A DNA stretch of 64,000 nucleotides from Aureibaculum flavum. GTDB lineage: Bacteria > Bacteroidota > Bacteroidia > Flavobacteriales > Flavobacteriaceae. The notes beneath the pieces are model-generated. The model did no database searches. It was not told the DNA's origin and saw only the letters and a list, made by a program, of their open reading frames with translations. The stretch spans positions 310,001 to 374,000 of the forward strand of contig NZ_JAEHFJ010000002.1 of NCBI RefSeq assembly GCF_016406085.1, given 5' to 3'. A program made the translations under genes and the position numbers. This document shows, one piece after another, positions 18,797 to 27,727 of this stretch. Within the stretch, counting starts at the first letter, position 1, and each line of letters opens with the position of its first letter.

Positions 18797-19948
18797 TTAA
18801 TTTTTTAACTCATTAACATCTTTTAAAAACAGTGTTTTCGGTAGCTTTTCGAAATTTTTAAAATCACTTTCACTAGAATGTCCTTTATAAGGCATATAAT
18901 GATGATCAAGTCTGCCGTTTCTCCAAAACAACACCCAAGCAATCCCTGAATTTTCTAAACTAGGGTATAACACCTCTGAATACCAATTTTTAGTAGGAAT
19001 TGTTTCTAACCCTGTTTCGGTAAAAGCATAAAGCTTGTTCTTTTCTTTAGCAATACTTCTTACGAGGTTTAAATCATTAACAACTGATGCCGTATAGTCT
19101 TTTGCATTATTGAAATCATAAATATCAATACCCAAAATATCTACATAATCATCTCCAGGATAGTATTTCAAATAATCATCTGAAGGGTTTAATTTATTTG
19201 GTGAATAGGCATATAATAAATTGTGCACATTATGAGTATCTCTGAGCAACTGTACTGTTTCTTGCCATAATTGCTTGTATTCGGTTGCTGTACAATTTGG
19301 ATCTCCCCACCAAAACCAAGCCCCATTCATTTCATGAAAAGGTCGAAAAACCATAGGTATCGGTTGATTATTATATTTCAATGATTTTATGAACGTTGCC
19401 ATTCTTTTCACCCAAAGTTCATATTTAGCCCTATGCTTACCTCCTTTAATAATATCGGCAACGGCTGGTGTTTTATCCCAAGAGTCCCCATCGGTTGTTG
19501 GGTTATCTGCATGCCAACTAATAGTTATAATACCGCCCTTTTTATGAGCATCAATCATAAGTTTTTTCATAGTGACAAATGAAACGCTATCCAAATTTCT
19601 ATCAGAAGCCAGTTCAATACGTCCTAAATCAAAACCATAAACAGCAGGAAAATCTCCAACCACCTCATTTACATCACTTTTAACAACTACACTATCATCA
19701 TTTTGTTTCCAACTGATACCATAAGATGTTGCGTCTTGATGTCCAATGGCAAAACCTTTTTTTGAAATTTCACTTAATTTTTGATAAAGATTCAGACAAC
19801 TTTCAGAGGCATTTTCATCAACCAACAAAGGCTCTTTTTCTTTTTGTTTTTGAGCACTAGTACATGAATAAAAAGAAATCATTAACATGAATACTAAAAC
19901 AGATTTACAGTAGAATTTAAGGTTATTATTTTTAATATAGATCATCAT
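18797..19948 (-). CDS. GH26 beta-mannanase lipoprotein
   Basis: This 383-residue protein carries a lipoprotein signal (MLMISFYSC, Cys29) and a complete GH26 domain. The catalytic acid/base Glu206 is in FRPFHEMNGAWFWW and the nucleophile Glu311 in AFTETGLE; ITISWHADNP near residue 141 is another family segment. It would cut beta-1,4-mannan to short oligosaccharides, probably mannobiose, at the outer membrane or in the periplasm. It is the first gene of the operon that continues with the symporter, GH130 and epimerase. Upstream lie a TAAATTTG promoter-like box and a large palindromic operator candidate. Confidence 0.95.
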   Translation of the reverse strand: MMIYIKNNNLKFYCKSVLVFMLMISFYSCTSAQKQKEKEPLLVDENASESCLNLYQKLSEISKKGFAIGHQDATSYGISWKQNDDSVVVKSDVNEVVGDFPAVYGFDLGRIELASDRNLDSVSFVTMKKLMIDAHKKGGIITISWHADNPTTDGDSWDKTPAVADIIKGGKHRAKYELWVKRMATFIKSLKYNNQPIPMVFRPFHEMNGAWFWWGDPNCTATEYKQLWQETVQLLRDTHNVHNLLYAYSPNKLNPSDDYLKYYPGDDYVDILGIDIYDFNNAKDYTASVVNDLNLVRSIAKEKNKLYAFTETGLETIPTKNWYSEVLYPSLENSGIAWVLFWRNGRLDHHYMPYKGHSSESDFKNFEKLPKTLFLKDVNELKN

Positions 19949-19993
19949 AAATTGTATTTATAATAGAGATAACTAATAATTTATTGTAAATAA

Positions 19994-20001
19994 CAAATTT
20001 A
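19994..20001 (-). promoter_or_regulatory. Candidate -7 promoter element of the GH26 operon
   Basis: On the minus strand these bases read TAAATTTG, an exact match to the Bacteroidota TAnnTTTG box, 46-53 bp before the GH26 start codon. No TTTG -33 box is evident at the expected distance; instead the 20018-20043 dyad occupies that place, as expected for a promoter controlled there. Confidence 0.5.
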
Positions 20002-20017
20002 GCGATACTAAAATTAT

Positions 20018-20043
20018 GATATTGATATTATTTTATCAATATC
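20018..20043. promoter_or_regulatory. Operator candidate 1: GATATTGATA-N6-TATCAATATC
   Basis: A perfect 10-bp inverted repeat with spacer TTATTT, centred at about 20030, some 82 bp before the GH26 start and about 30 bp beyond the -7 box. The same core and even the same spacer recur before the GH5 gene (21515-21546), and the core recurs at 31560-31579. The 162-bp gap holds no gene. Probably the binding site of a dimeric regulator; its identity is not in the visible genes. Confidence 0.65.
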
Positions 20044-20110
20044 TTAAATTATTATTACGATATTAAGAGGAGATAGGTGAATTTTAGCCCATTGCTTGTA
20101 AAAAAGTTCT

Positions 20111-21478
20111 TTACTTCTTTAAAAACTTTTTAGAAACGCTTCCTTTTTCAGTTGTAATTCGCAAATAATACATACCAGAAGTTAGCTGAGACACATCCAG
20201 TTGATTATTCTCTATGGCTGCATTGATTACTATTTTACCATCAATAGAATAAACGAGGGCTTCTCCTGATTCTTGCAAACCTTTTATTTGAATTTGATTT
20301 ACGGATGGATTCGGAAAGATAGAAATATAACCAAGTCCAAAATCATCAATTCCAGCTGTATTACAAGCATCTTTAATAAGAGCTGTTACGCTTCCATTAT
20401 TCACATCCATATAATTAATCTGAGGTGCAATACCATTCCAAAGTGTAGATTCGTTGTATTGCCAGCCCCATGCTCCAAAATAACCATTATCATATAAGTA
20501 ATCATATGCTGCATTTGAAGGATAACCAAACCCCGTCATTAGTGACTCCGCTTCTACCGCATGAAATTCACCAACCATAACTGGCTTATCTAGGTCCCAA
20601 TAACTTGCTGGATGATGAAATGGTGAAATAGAAGAGGATTGCCAATTATAATAATGCACTTGATAAAAATCCAAAGTACCATTATTAGCACCTCCAGCTG
20701 CTATTAATTCCGCATCTGAATAATAATTTTTCTGATGTACATTTGAGGAAACAATTTTATCTGTATTCGCCAACATTGACCAAGTTCCATTGGTAACAAG
20801 AGCATCAGGATCAGCATCGTGAATTGCACCCGCTAATTTATTCACCACCATTTGAACATCTGCCATCGAAATTTTAACTGGAGTCCAACCAAATTGAGTT
20901 GTCATCCCTTCGGGTTCATTAAAAATTTCCCAACTCATAAGTGCAGGATGATCCTTTACCCCATTTACCATTGGTGTTAAGGCATTATCTATATAAGATT
21001 GTACATTAGTTGATGATTTTAAAAATGCTAAGTTACCGTCATAATTGATATTGGTCCAACTTTTAGCTGTTGGGTCTTGTAACATATCAAAAGAAAACAA
21101 ACTAATATTTACCAGCACATCATTTGACCAAGCGGCGTCTAACACATCTCTTATCTGATCTATAATTTGCTGATTGGTTAATGAATGATGTAAGCCAATA
21201 GTATTGCCATTTGACTGTATCTCTGGTGTAAAGGCAGCATCCGTATGGAGCCACCAACGTACAGAATTACCTCCTGAAGCCTTTACCTCTGAAAAGAAAT
21301 TATTAAAATAGGTCAGATTTGGATTCGTACTAAACCCAACATCTCCACTAAATTGATTCCATGCTAAATTTGTTCCACTTAAAAATAAATTTTGGCAGTT
21401 CACCTCTATAGTATTCTGAGCTTCTAACCCAAAAACCATTAAAAATCCAAGTATTAATATGTATCTATTTTTTGACAT
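20111..21478 (-). CDS. Secreted GH5-family glycoside hydrolase (mannanase/glucanase-like) with T9SS sorting domain
   Basis: This 455-residue protein has a signal peptide (MSKNRYILILGFLMVFGLEAQ), a GH5-like TIM barrel (LFLSGTNLAWNQFSGD near residue 31, NSVRWWLHTD near 71) and a T9SS type A sorting domain over the last ~75 residues (ISIFPNPSVNQIQIKG). Glu188 in WEIFNEPEG is the likely acid/base and Glu304 in VMVGEFHA the likely nucleophile. It would be released or anchored at the cell surface by T9SS, unlike the lipoprotein mannanases next to it. It stands alone, 163 bp upstream of the GH26 operon, with its own copy of the operator. Mannan specificity is inferred from context; cellulase or another beta-glycanase activity is possible. 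Confidence 0.85.
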   Translation of the reverse strand: MSKNRYILILGFLMVFGLEAQNTIEVNCQNLFLSGTNLAWNQFSGDVGFSTNPNLTYFNNFFSEVKASGGNSVRWWLHTDAAFTPEIQSNGNTIGLHHSLTNQQIIDQIRDVLDAAWSNDVLVNISLFSFDMLQDPTAKSWTNINYDGNLAFLKSSTNVQSYIDNALTPMVNGVKDHPALMSWEIFNEPEGMTTQFGWTPVKISMADVQMVVNKLAGAIHDADPDALVTNGTWSMLANTDKIVSSNVHQKNYYSDAELIAAGGANNGTLDFYQVHYYNWQSSSISPFHHPASYWDLDKPVMVGEFHAVEAESLMTGFGYPSNAAYDYLYDNGYFGAWGWQYNESTLWNGIAPQINYMDVNNGSVTALIKDACNTAGIDDFGLGYISIFPNPSVNQIQIKGLQESGEALVYSIDGKIVINAAIENNQLDVSQLTSGMYYLRITTEKGSVSKKFLKK

Positions 21479-21514
21479 AAATTATCCCTTTGTAAATATA
21501 AGAATCAATCTAGC

Positions 21515-21546
21515 TATTAATATGGTATTATTTTATCATATTAATA
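21515..21546. promoter_or_regulatory. Operator candidate 2: TATTAATATGGTA-N6-TATCATATTAATA
   Basis: Thirteen-bp arms matching at 12 of 13 positions (one G.T) with the spacer TTATTT, identical to operator candidate 1. It is centred about 52 bp before the GH5 start. On the minus strand TATATTTA (21493-21500), one mismatch from TAnnTTTG, lies about 30 bp from its centre, the same geometry as at the GH26 promoter. It is in the 399-bp gap between GH5 and the divergent susC, so it could act on both. Confidence 0.6.
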
Positions 21547-21732
21547 AAGTATAATTTCACCTCAGTGAATTGATAAGCAACTCCAATAAATATTTTAATT
21601 AAATCTTCTGCTGCAAAGACTATTGGCATAGGAAATAAAAAATTTAAATGTTAAAAAAACACTTAAAAAACACACGATTCATTTATAATAAATAGGATTG
21701 TAAATGTTAATTAAAAACAAACTAGAAAATAT

Positions 21733-21797
21733 TTTATTGATAAATGACAAAATAATATTAACATTATATTAACTTTAAGTATAATTTTGGTATTGAT
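21733..21797 (+). promoter_or_regulatory. susC promoter region with TAATTTTG box and two ATTGATA half-sites
   Basis: The 399-bp gap 21479-21877 has no gene. Upstream of susC it carries TAATTTTG (21782-21789, a TAnnTTTG match 89 bp before the ATG) and two ATTGATA words (about 21736 and 21791) that equal one arm of the operator found at the GH26 and GH5 promoters. No full dyad is formed. The promoter call is a motif match only. Confidence 0.35.
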
Positions 21798-21877
21798 AAA
21801 AACCTACTAGTTAAATTGAGTATTCTATAATTTATTGTCAATAAAAATTAGAATAAACTAGGCTAACTTAAATACAC

Positions 21878-24800
21878 ATGCAAAAATTAAATTCAAAAAT
21901 CATTTATTGTAATGTACATCGCTATTATTTGGTATTATTATTTGGTTTAATAAGTCAATTAATTATAGCTCAAAATAGTGTTAGTGGTGTAGTCTCTGAT
22001 CCTGACGGATTACCACTTCCAGGCGTTAATATCATTGAAAAAGGAACTTTAAATGGAGTCTCCTCTGATATTGACGGAAATTATGTAATAACCGTAAAAA
22101 AAGGTGCCACCTTAGTTTATAGTTTTATTGGTTTTCAAAATAAAGAAGTTAAAGTTGATAACAAAACAGTTATCAATATTTCATTAATAGAAGATGCTCA
22201 AAGCTTAGACGAGGTTGTAATTATTGGTTACGGATCACAACTTAAGGAAGACATAAGTGGTTCTGTGGCGACAATTGACACGGAAGCTCTTGAAACCATT
22301 CCGCAAGTTAGTATAGATCAAATGATGCAGGGCCGTGCTGCTGGAGTTAGTATTACCACAAATTCAGGCCAACCCGGAAGTTCCGTTTCTGTGAGAATCC
22401 GTGGTGTGAATTCAATTTCGGGTTCGAGTGAGCCACTATATATCATAGATGGCGTTCCTGTTTCTGGTGATTCTGGAGGAGATACAAGTCCTTTAGCTTC
22501 GTTAAATCCCAGTGATATCGAATCTGTAAATATTTTAAAAGACGCGTCTGCTACAGCAATTTATGGATCAAGAGGTTCTAATGGTGTTGTTATTATTACT
22601 ACTAAAAGAGGTAAAAACAGCAAAGGCACTTTTAACTATAGCACATTTGTAGCAGTGCAAGAACCAACAAACATTATAGAAGTACTAGACCTTCCAGGAT
22701 ACGCAAGATTGCAAAATGAAATTAATGAAATTTACGGTTTAAATCCCGTTGTTTCCTATTTAAGACCAGAATTATTAGGTCCAGGTACTAATTGGCAACA
22801 AGAAATTTTTGACAATGCTTTCATGCAAAATCATCAACTATCATTCTCTGGCGGAAAAGAAGGAATAAATTACTTTTTATCTGCGGGTTATACAGATCAA
22901 GATGGTACTGTAATTGGTTCTGCTTTTGATCGTGTTTCAATTAGGTCTAATATTAATGCAAAATTAAATGACAAGATAAATGTTGGTATGAATTTAACTG
23001 CAAGTCGTACCAACGAAAAATTAACTTTAAATGGTAGAACTAATGGTGTAATTGGATTATCACTATTAAATAATCCTGCCATAGCAGTTTACAATCCTGA
23101 CGGATCATTTGCTGGACCAAGTCTTGATGATGATTATCGTGTAGAAAACCCAATTGCAAAAGCGTTGAGTCTGAGTAATGATTTAAGAAAAAATAGAATT
23201 CTTGGAAATATATATGCTGAATTTAAACTTTCTAAAAACTTAACGTATCGCTCTGAATTCGGGGGTGATTTCGGAAGTAATTTGAATACGCAATTTACAC
23301 CTCGCTATTCTTATGGAGAAATAGAAATTGGAACCAACACATTAAGTATAACAAATCAACACAATGATTTTTGGATTATAAAAAACTTACTGACCTATCA
23401 TAATAATTTTAATGACAAACATGATTTCACATTGTTAGTAGGAACAGAATCACAAGAATCAAGCTGGGGAGGTGTAACCTCTACAGATGGAGATTTTGTA
23501 GGTAATGAGGTGCCCATTTTAGGTACTGGAGATGCTGATGATAATAGCACACAATATAAAGGTAGTCAGGCATTACAATCTTATTTTAGTAGGATGATTT
23601 ATTCTTTTGATAACAAATACAGTGTTACAGCTTCCATACGTGCTGATGGATCTTCTAAATTTTCTAAAGGTAATAAATGGGGCTATTTCCCTTCTATATC
23701 TGGTTCGTGGAAAATATCTAATGAAAGTTTTATGGAAGACATTGCAGCCATACAGGATTTAAAAGTATATGGTGGATATGGTGAAGTTGGTAATCAAAAT
23801 ATTCCAAATTTCGCTTATGGATCTAGGTTGACTCCTGTAAATACCGGACTAGGTACTGGTTTTTTACTAACCAATTTTTCAAATCCAGATTTAACATGGG
23901 AATCATCAACGCAAGCAAATATTGGCTTAGACTTCAGCTTACTAAATTCTCGTTTAAAAACGACGATAGAAGTTTATAATAAGGTCTCAAAAGATTTCTT
24001 ATATCAATATGCTGCAACTGATTTTATAACCGGAGGTAGTGCTTCTGGTGCCATTGGAGCTCCTTGGGTTAACTTAGGTGAAATGGTAAATAAAGGAATT
24101 GATGTTACGTTGAGTTATAGTACCGATGACGATGGCGATTTTTCATGGAACTCAGCTCTTTCTGTATCTCATTACAAGAATGAAGTAACCGATTTAGGAA
24201 ATGTTCCTGCAATAAACGGCACCATGAATATTAATTATGACGGTGAGCAAAATATTACGATAACTCGAGCTGGAGATCCTTTAGGTCTTTTCTACGGATT
24301 AGAAGTTGAAGGCCTCTTTAGAACTGTAGAAGACTTTGAAGGAGCTGCCATTCAATACGGAAGACCATTTGAAGACGCTCTTTTTGCCACCACTTGGTTA
24401 GGTGATGTCAAATATAAAGATCAAAATAATGATGGAATTATTGATGACAATGACAGAACAGTAATTGGTAATCCACATCCTGACTTTACTTTTGGATTTC
24501 AAAATTCATTTAGATATAAAGACTTCGATCTATCTCTATTTTTACAAGGCTCTTACGGAAATGATGTTTTTAATGGAATAGGCAGATTACTTACCTCTGG
24601 AAATAGAACCTATACCAATCAATCTCCTTCAGTTTTAGACTTTTGGTCAGTAGATAATCCTGACGCTAATTCACCACGACTAGCTAGAAACGACACACGT
24701 AATATAGATATATCTGACAGGTATATTGAGGATGGTTCTTATCTAAGAATTCAGAACATAACCTTAGGCTATACGTTACCTTCATTTTTTTCAAAAAAAG

Positions 24801-24979
24801 CTGGATTAAGTAAGTTAAAATTATACGGAAGTATACAAAACTTATATACGTTCACAAATTATAGCGGATATGATCCAGAAATTGGATCTTACAATCAAAA
24901 CCCTTTATTGACAGGTATTGATGCTGGTAGATACCCATCTCCTCGAACTTATACCATAGGAGTTAACGTTGAATTTTAG
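21878..24979 (+). CDS. SusC-like TonB-dependent outer-membrane receptor
   Basis: A 1033-residue SusC/RagA protein. After a signal peptide ending near residue 32 comes a carboxypeptidase-D-like domain (SGVVSDPDGLPLPGVNI, about residues 36-105), the TonB-box-like DEVVIIGYGS near residue 111, a plug domain with LYIIDGVPV and SATAIYGSRGSNGVVIITTK, and a beta-barrel ending in an aromatic C-terminal strand (IGVNVEF). It imports oligosaccharides across the outer membrane, powered by TonB, together with the SusD encoded next. Being first in the operon with two binding lipoproteins and divergent to mannan enzymes, it most likely takes up mannan or glucomannan oligosaccharides. Confidence 0.97.
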   Translation: MQKLNSKIIYCNVHRYYLVLLFGLISQLIIAQNSVSGVVSDPDGLPLPGVNIIEKGTLNGVSSDIDGNYVITVKKGATLVYSFIGFQNKEVKVDNKTVINISLIEDAQSLDEVVIIGYGSQLKEDISGSVATIDTEALETIPQVSIDQMMQGRAAGVSITTNSGQPGSSVSVRIRGVNSISGSSEPLYIIDGVPVSGDSGGDTSPLASLNPSDIESVNILKDASATAIYGSRGSNGVVIITTKRGKNSKGTFNYSTFVAVQEPTNIIEVLDLPGYARLQNEINEIYGLNPVVSYLRPELLGPGTNWQQEIFDNAFMQNHQLSFSGGKEGINYFLSAGYTDQDGTVIGSAFDRVSIRSNINAKLNDKINVGMNLTASRTNEKLTLNGRTNGVIGLSLLNNPAIAVYNPDGSFAGPSLDDDYRVENPIAKALSLSNDLRKNRILGNIYAEFKLSKNLTYRSEFGGDFGSNLNTQFTPRYSYGEIEIGTNTLSITNQHNDFWIIKNLLTYHNNFNDKHDFTLLVGTESQESSWGGVTSTDGDFVGNEVPILGTGDADDNSTQYKGSQALQSYFSRMIYSFDNKYSVTASIRADGSSKFSKGNKWGYFPSISGSWKISNESFMEDIAAIQDLKVYGGYGEVGNQNIPNFAYGSRLTPVNTGLGTGFLLTNFSNPDLTWESSTQANIGLDFSLLNSRLKTTIEVYNKVSKDFLYQYAATDFITGGSASGAIGAPWVNLGEMVNKGIDVTLSYSTDDDGDFSWNSALSVSHYKNEVTDLGNVPAINGTMNINYDGEQNITITRAGDPLGLFYGLEVEGLFRTVEDFEGAAIQYGRPFEDALFATTWLGDVKYKDQNNDGIIDDNDRTVIGNPHPDFTFGFQNSFRYKDFDLSLFLQGSYGNDVFNGIGRLLTSGNRTYTNQSPSVLDFWSVDNPDANSPRLARNDTRNIDISDRYIEDGSYLRIQNITLGYTLPSFFSKKAGLSKLKLYGSIQNLYTFTNYSGYDPEIGSYNQNPLLTGIDAGRYPSPRTYTIGVNVEF

Positions 24980-25001
24980 TAAAATCAAAAAAAGCAAGAC
25001 A

Positions 25002-26564
25002 ATGAATAATTTATTAAAAACAAAATTTATAGTAATGGCAGTACTTTTATTGTCATTGACTTCTTGTGGTGAAGATTTTTTGGATCGTCCACCTGAAGAT
25101 TCTTATAATGTTGCAGATTTTTATAGTACTGAAGCCCAAGTGGGAGCTGCAACAAATGCATTATATGCAACACCATGGTATAATTTTAACACCAATACCA
25201 TATGGTGTATAGGTGAATTAAGCTCAGGTAATGGCCGTACATGGGATCCAAGAAATGCGGATTTCACAAATTTCGCAATTAATGGCAATCATAGTACTTT
25301 AACCCAAGCTTGGGAATCGCTTTATGCCGTTGTAGGCCAATCAAACTTTGTCATTAACACATTACCTAATGCCGTAGACCCAAGTATTTCTTTAGAAACC
25401 GTTAATAATGCTGTAGGTGAGGCCCGGTTTATAAGAGCCACTGCTTATTTCTATTTGGTAAGAATATTTGGAGCTATCCCAATTATCGCTAATAATGACG
25501 ATTATGTGCTAGAACCTGTGGTTCCTCGTAATCCAGAAGCTGATGTATATAAATTTATCAAATTAGATTTAGAGTACGCAGTTGCAAATCTTACAAATAC
25601 TAAAACCTCAGTACCTGGAAAAATTTCTAGTAATGGAGCAAAAGCAATGCTTGCTAAAATATACTTATATGAAAAAAATTATCCGAAAGCTTATCAATTA
25701 GCTGAAGAAGTTATTAATGCCGGTGAATTTAAGTTATATGGTGGTGATGCTGAAGATGGTGATCCTAACGGAAGTTATTATGACTTATTTAAACCAGAAA
25801 ACGACAATAATTCAGAGTCCATTTTCGCTTTACAATGGGCGAGTTCAAGCAGGTACGCAGAAGGAAATGGGATTCAATCATTATTTGCACCTTCTGGTTT
25901 TACTGGTGGCTCAGATGGTTGGTCTGCAATAGGACCATCACCTGATTTATTAGAAGCCTATGAAGATGATGATTTGCGTTTTTACGCAACAATTACAGAA
26001 CCTGGAGCTTATTATCCAGATTTAAATGGTGGATATACGGTACCAGATAATGTTGATTTTCAAGGAACAGGCCATGGTCTTAAAAAATATGTAGTAGGTA
26101 GTGATGATGCTGTTGCTCGTGGAGATGGTAGTGGACAAACCACAACATCAAATAACACGTATATATTGAGGTATGGTGAACTTTTGTTAATTCATGCAGA
26201 AGCTGCTCTAAATGGTGGCGGTTCGGTTTCGGAAGGTATTAAATCTTACAATAAAATACGTCGCAGAGCTGGATTAGATGAAAAAACAGCACCAACTTTA
26301 GATGATGTTTTTCAAGAAAGAAGAATTGAATTGGCTTTTGAATTTGAATTTTGGTATGATATAGTAAGACAAGGTCCTGCGTTTGCAACGGAGTTTTTAA
26401 GTAATACTGACCGAGGTACGTTTGATAATAGCGTAACACCATCAGCCTTAAATTCAGCTTTCTTTTCAGCTGGAGCGGACGACCTACTATTCCCTTATCC
26501 TACAACTGAAACTCAAAACAACCCTGCGTTGTTAGAATCTCCTGTACCTTATGTTTTTAATTAA
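25002..26564 (+). CDS. SusD-like surface glycan-binding lipoprotein
   Basis: A 520-residue SusD/RagB protein starting at the ATG at 25002, which gives a clean lipoprotein signal (MAVLLLSLTSCGEDFLDRPP); an upstream TTG that overlaps susC is unlikely to be the start. The FLDRPPEDSYNVADFY segment and the C-terminal YNKIRRRAGLDE and ERRIELAFEFEFWYDIVRQG motifs are typical. The TPR-rich fold caps SusC and binds the incoming glycan at the cell surface. It lies 22 bp after susC and 18 bp before the next lipoprotein gene. Ligand is inferred to be beta-mannan or glucomannan. Confidence 0.96.
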   Translation: MNNLLKTKFIVMAVLLLSLTSCGEDFLDRPPEDSYNVADFYSTEAQVGAATNALYATPWYNFNTNTIWCIGELSSGNGRTWDPRNADFTNFAINGNHSTLTQAWESLYAVVGQSNFVINTLPNAVDPSISLETVNNAVGEARFIRATAYFYLVRIFGAIPIIANNDDYVLEPVVPRNPEADVYKFIKLDLEYAVANLTNTKTSVPGKISSNGAKAMLAKIYLYEKNYPKAYQLAEEVINAGEFKLYGGDAEDGDPNGSYYDLFKPENDNNSESIFALQWASSSRYAEGNGIQSLFAPSGFTGGSDGWSAIGPSPDLLEAYEDDDLRFYATITEPGAYYPDLNGGYTVPDNVDFQGTGHGLKKYVVGSDDAVARGDGSGQTTTSNNTYILRYGELLLIHAEAALNGGGSVSEGIKSYNKIRRRAGLDEKTAPTLDDVFQERRIELAFEFEFWYDIVRQGPAFATEFLSNTDRGTFDNSVTPSALNSAFFSAGADDLLFPYPTTETQNNPALLESPVPYVFN

Positions 26565-26582
26565 TAATTAATGTTAAAGATT

Positions 26583-27680
26583 ATGAAAAATATCAACTTT
26601 TTAAAAAATATAATTTCACGATTATTTTTAACACTATTTGTCGCTCTTTTATTTAGTTCTTGTGAAAACGATTTTATTGGTGACGAGGTTGCAACTCAAA
26701 CACGCCCACCTGTAATTACAAGTGTTAGCGAAGCTAGAGAAGACAAACCCGTCACCCAAGGCGTATTAGAAGGCACTTATATTATTCGAGGTGAAAATTT
26801 CGCATCACTTACTTCAATCCAATTTAATGGTTATTCAGCATCATTAAAACCTGCATTAGGCACTGACAAAATTATCTTTGTACAAATTCCGGAAAACGCA
26901 CCATTTGTTGGGCAAGAGAATAAGTTAACACTTGAAAATCCTTATGGTACAATCAACTATGATTTCTCTTTACTTACAATAACCGGATTTACTGAAGGAA
27001 CAAAAGATGGTAAAAAAGTTGTGAATTTATTGGGTGGTGATTTTTCTGAAACCAAATCTATCACATTTGTAAGCGGTACAGAAGAGCAAGGAAATTTAAC
27101 GGAACTGCCCTCTCCAAATTTTACAGTAATTTCTCCATCAGAGGTTGAAGCTGAAGTACCTTCTGGTGTAGAACAAGCATTTATATATTTAGAAACAAAT
27201 GGAGGAGCTATCGCTCAATCTGACTCCTACGGATTTAACTATTCCGTTTATATTGATGGACTTAATCCCGATTGGAGCACTAGTGAATGGGGAGGTACTC
27301 ATGACATCGCTTCTACAGAGATTGCCTTAGGAGACTTTTCTATTAAAAGTGTTCGCGAAGCTTGGTCTGGGTTAACTTTCTTACCACCAGCAGGTTTTGG
27401 TTATAAAACCTATACAGCAATTACAGTTTCAATATATGGTACTGGCGATGCTGGTGATTCAGTAACGTTAGCAATTAATGACTTTGACGGAGCATCTACA
27501 GCACAAAAGTTAGAACTAATTCCTGGTAAATGGACTAAATATGTAATACCATTAGCTAATTTTTATCCATCTGGTGGAGCTCCTGATAACCTAACAAGAT
27601 TAGATTTTCAAGAATCTTCCAATACCGGTAAGCCAAATTACACATTCTATGTTGATGATTTTGGGTTTATAAATCAATAA
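26583..27680 (+). CDS. Surface glycan-binding lipoprotein with IPT/TIG domains (SusE/F position)
   Basis: About 365 residues. The start at 26583 gives MKNINFLKN and a lipoprotein signal ending in LLFSSC; an ATG at 26571 would add four residues. Two immunoglobulin-like IPT/TIG-type modules follow (PVITSVSEA with GTYIIRGENFASLTSIQFNG, then ITGFTEG with NLLGGDFSETKSITFVSG), and the C-terminal ~150 residues (YIDGLNPDWSTSEWGG to FYVDDFGFINQ) form a probable beta-sandwich carbohydrate-binding module. Position after susCD and the domain plan match known surface glycan-binding proteins of beta-glycan loci. No catalytic motif is seen. Ligand unproven. Confidence 0.82.
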   Translation: MKNINFLKNIISRLFLTLFVALLFSSCENDFIGDEVATQTRPPVITSVSEAREDKPVTQGVLEGTYIIRGENFASLTSIQFNGYSASLKPALGTDKIIFVQIPENAPFVGQENKLTLENPYGTINYDFSLLTITGFTEGTKDGKKVVNLLGGDFSETKSITFVSGTEEQGNLTELPSPNFTVISPSEVEAEVPSGVEQAFIYLETNGGAIAQSDSYGFNYSVYIDGLNPDWSTSEWGGTHDIASTEIALGDFSIKSVREAWSGLTFLPPAGFGYKTYTAITVSIYGTGDAGDSVTLAINDFDGASTAQKLELIPGKWTKYVIPLANFYPSGGAPDNLTRLDFQESSNTGKPNYTFYVDDFGFINQ

Positions 27681-27727
27681 TCGAAACAAAAGAATTTTAG
27701 AGTAATCAATACTAAAAAACATTTATA

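Noticed and set aside
24969-25001. TTG start that would extend SusD upstream and overlap susC
   Set aside because: It would place charged residues before the lipoprotein signal; the ATG at 25002 gives a clean signal peptide.
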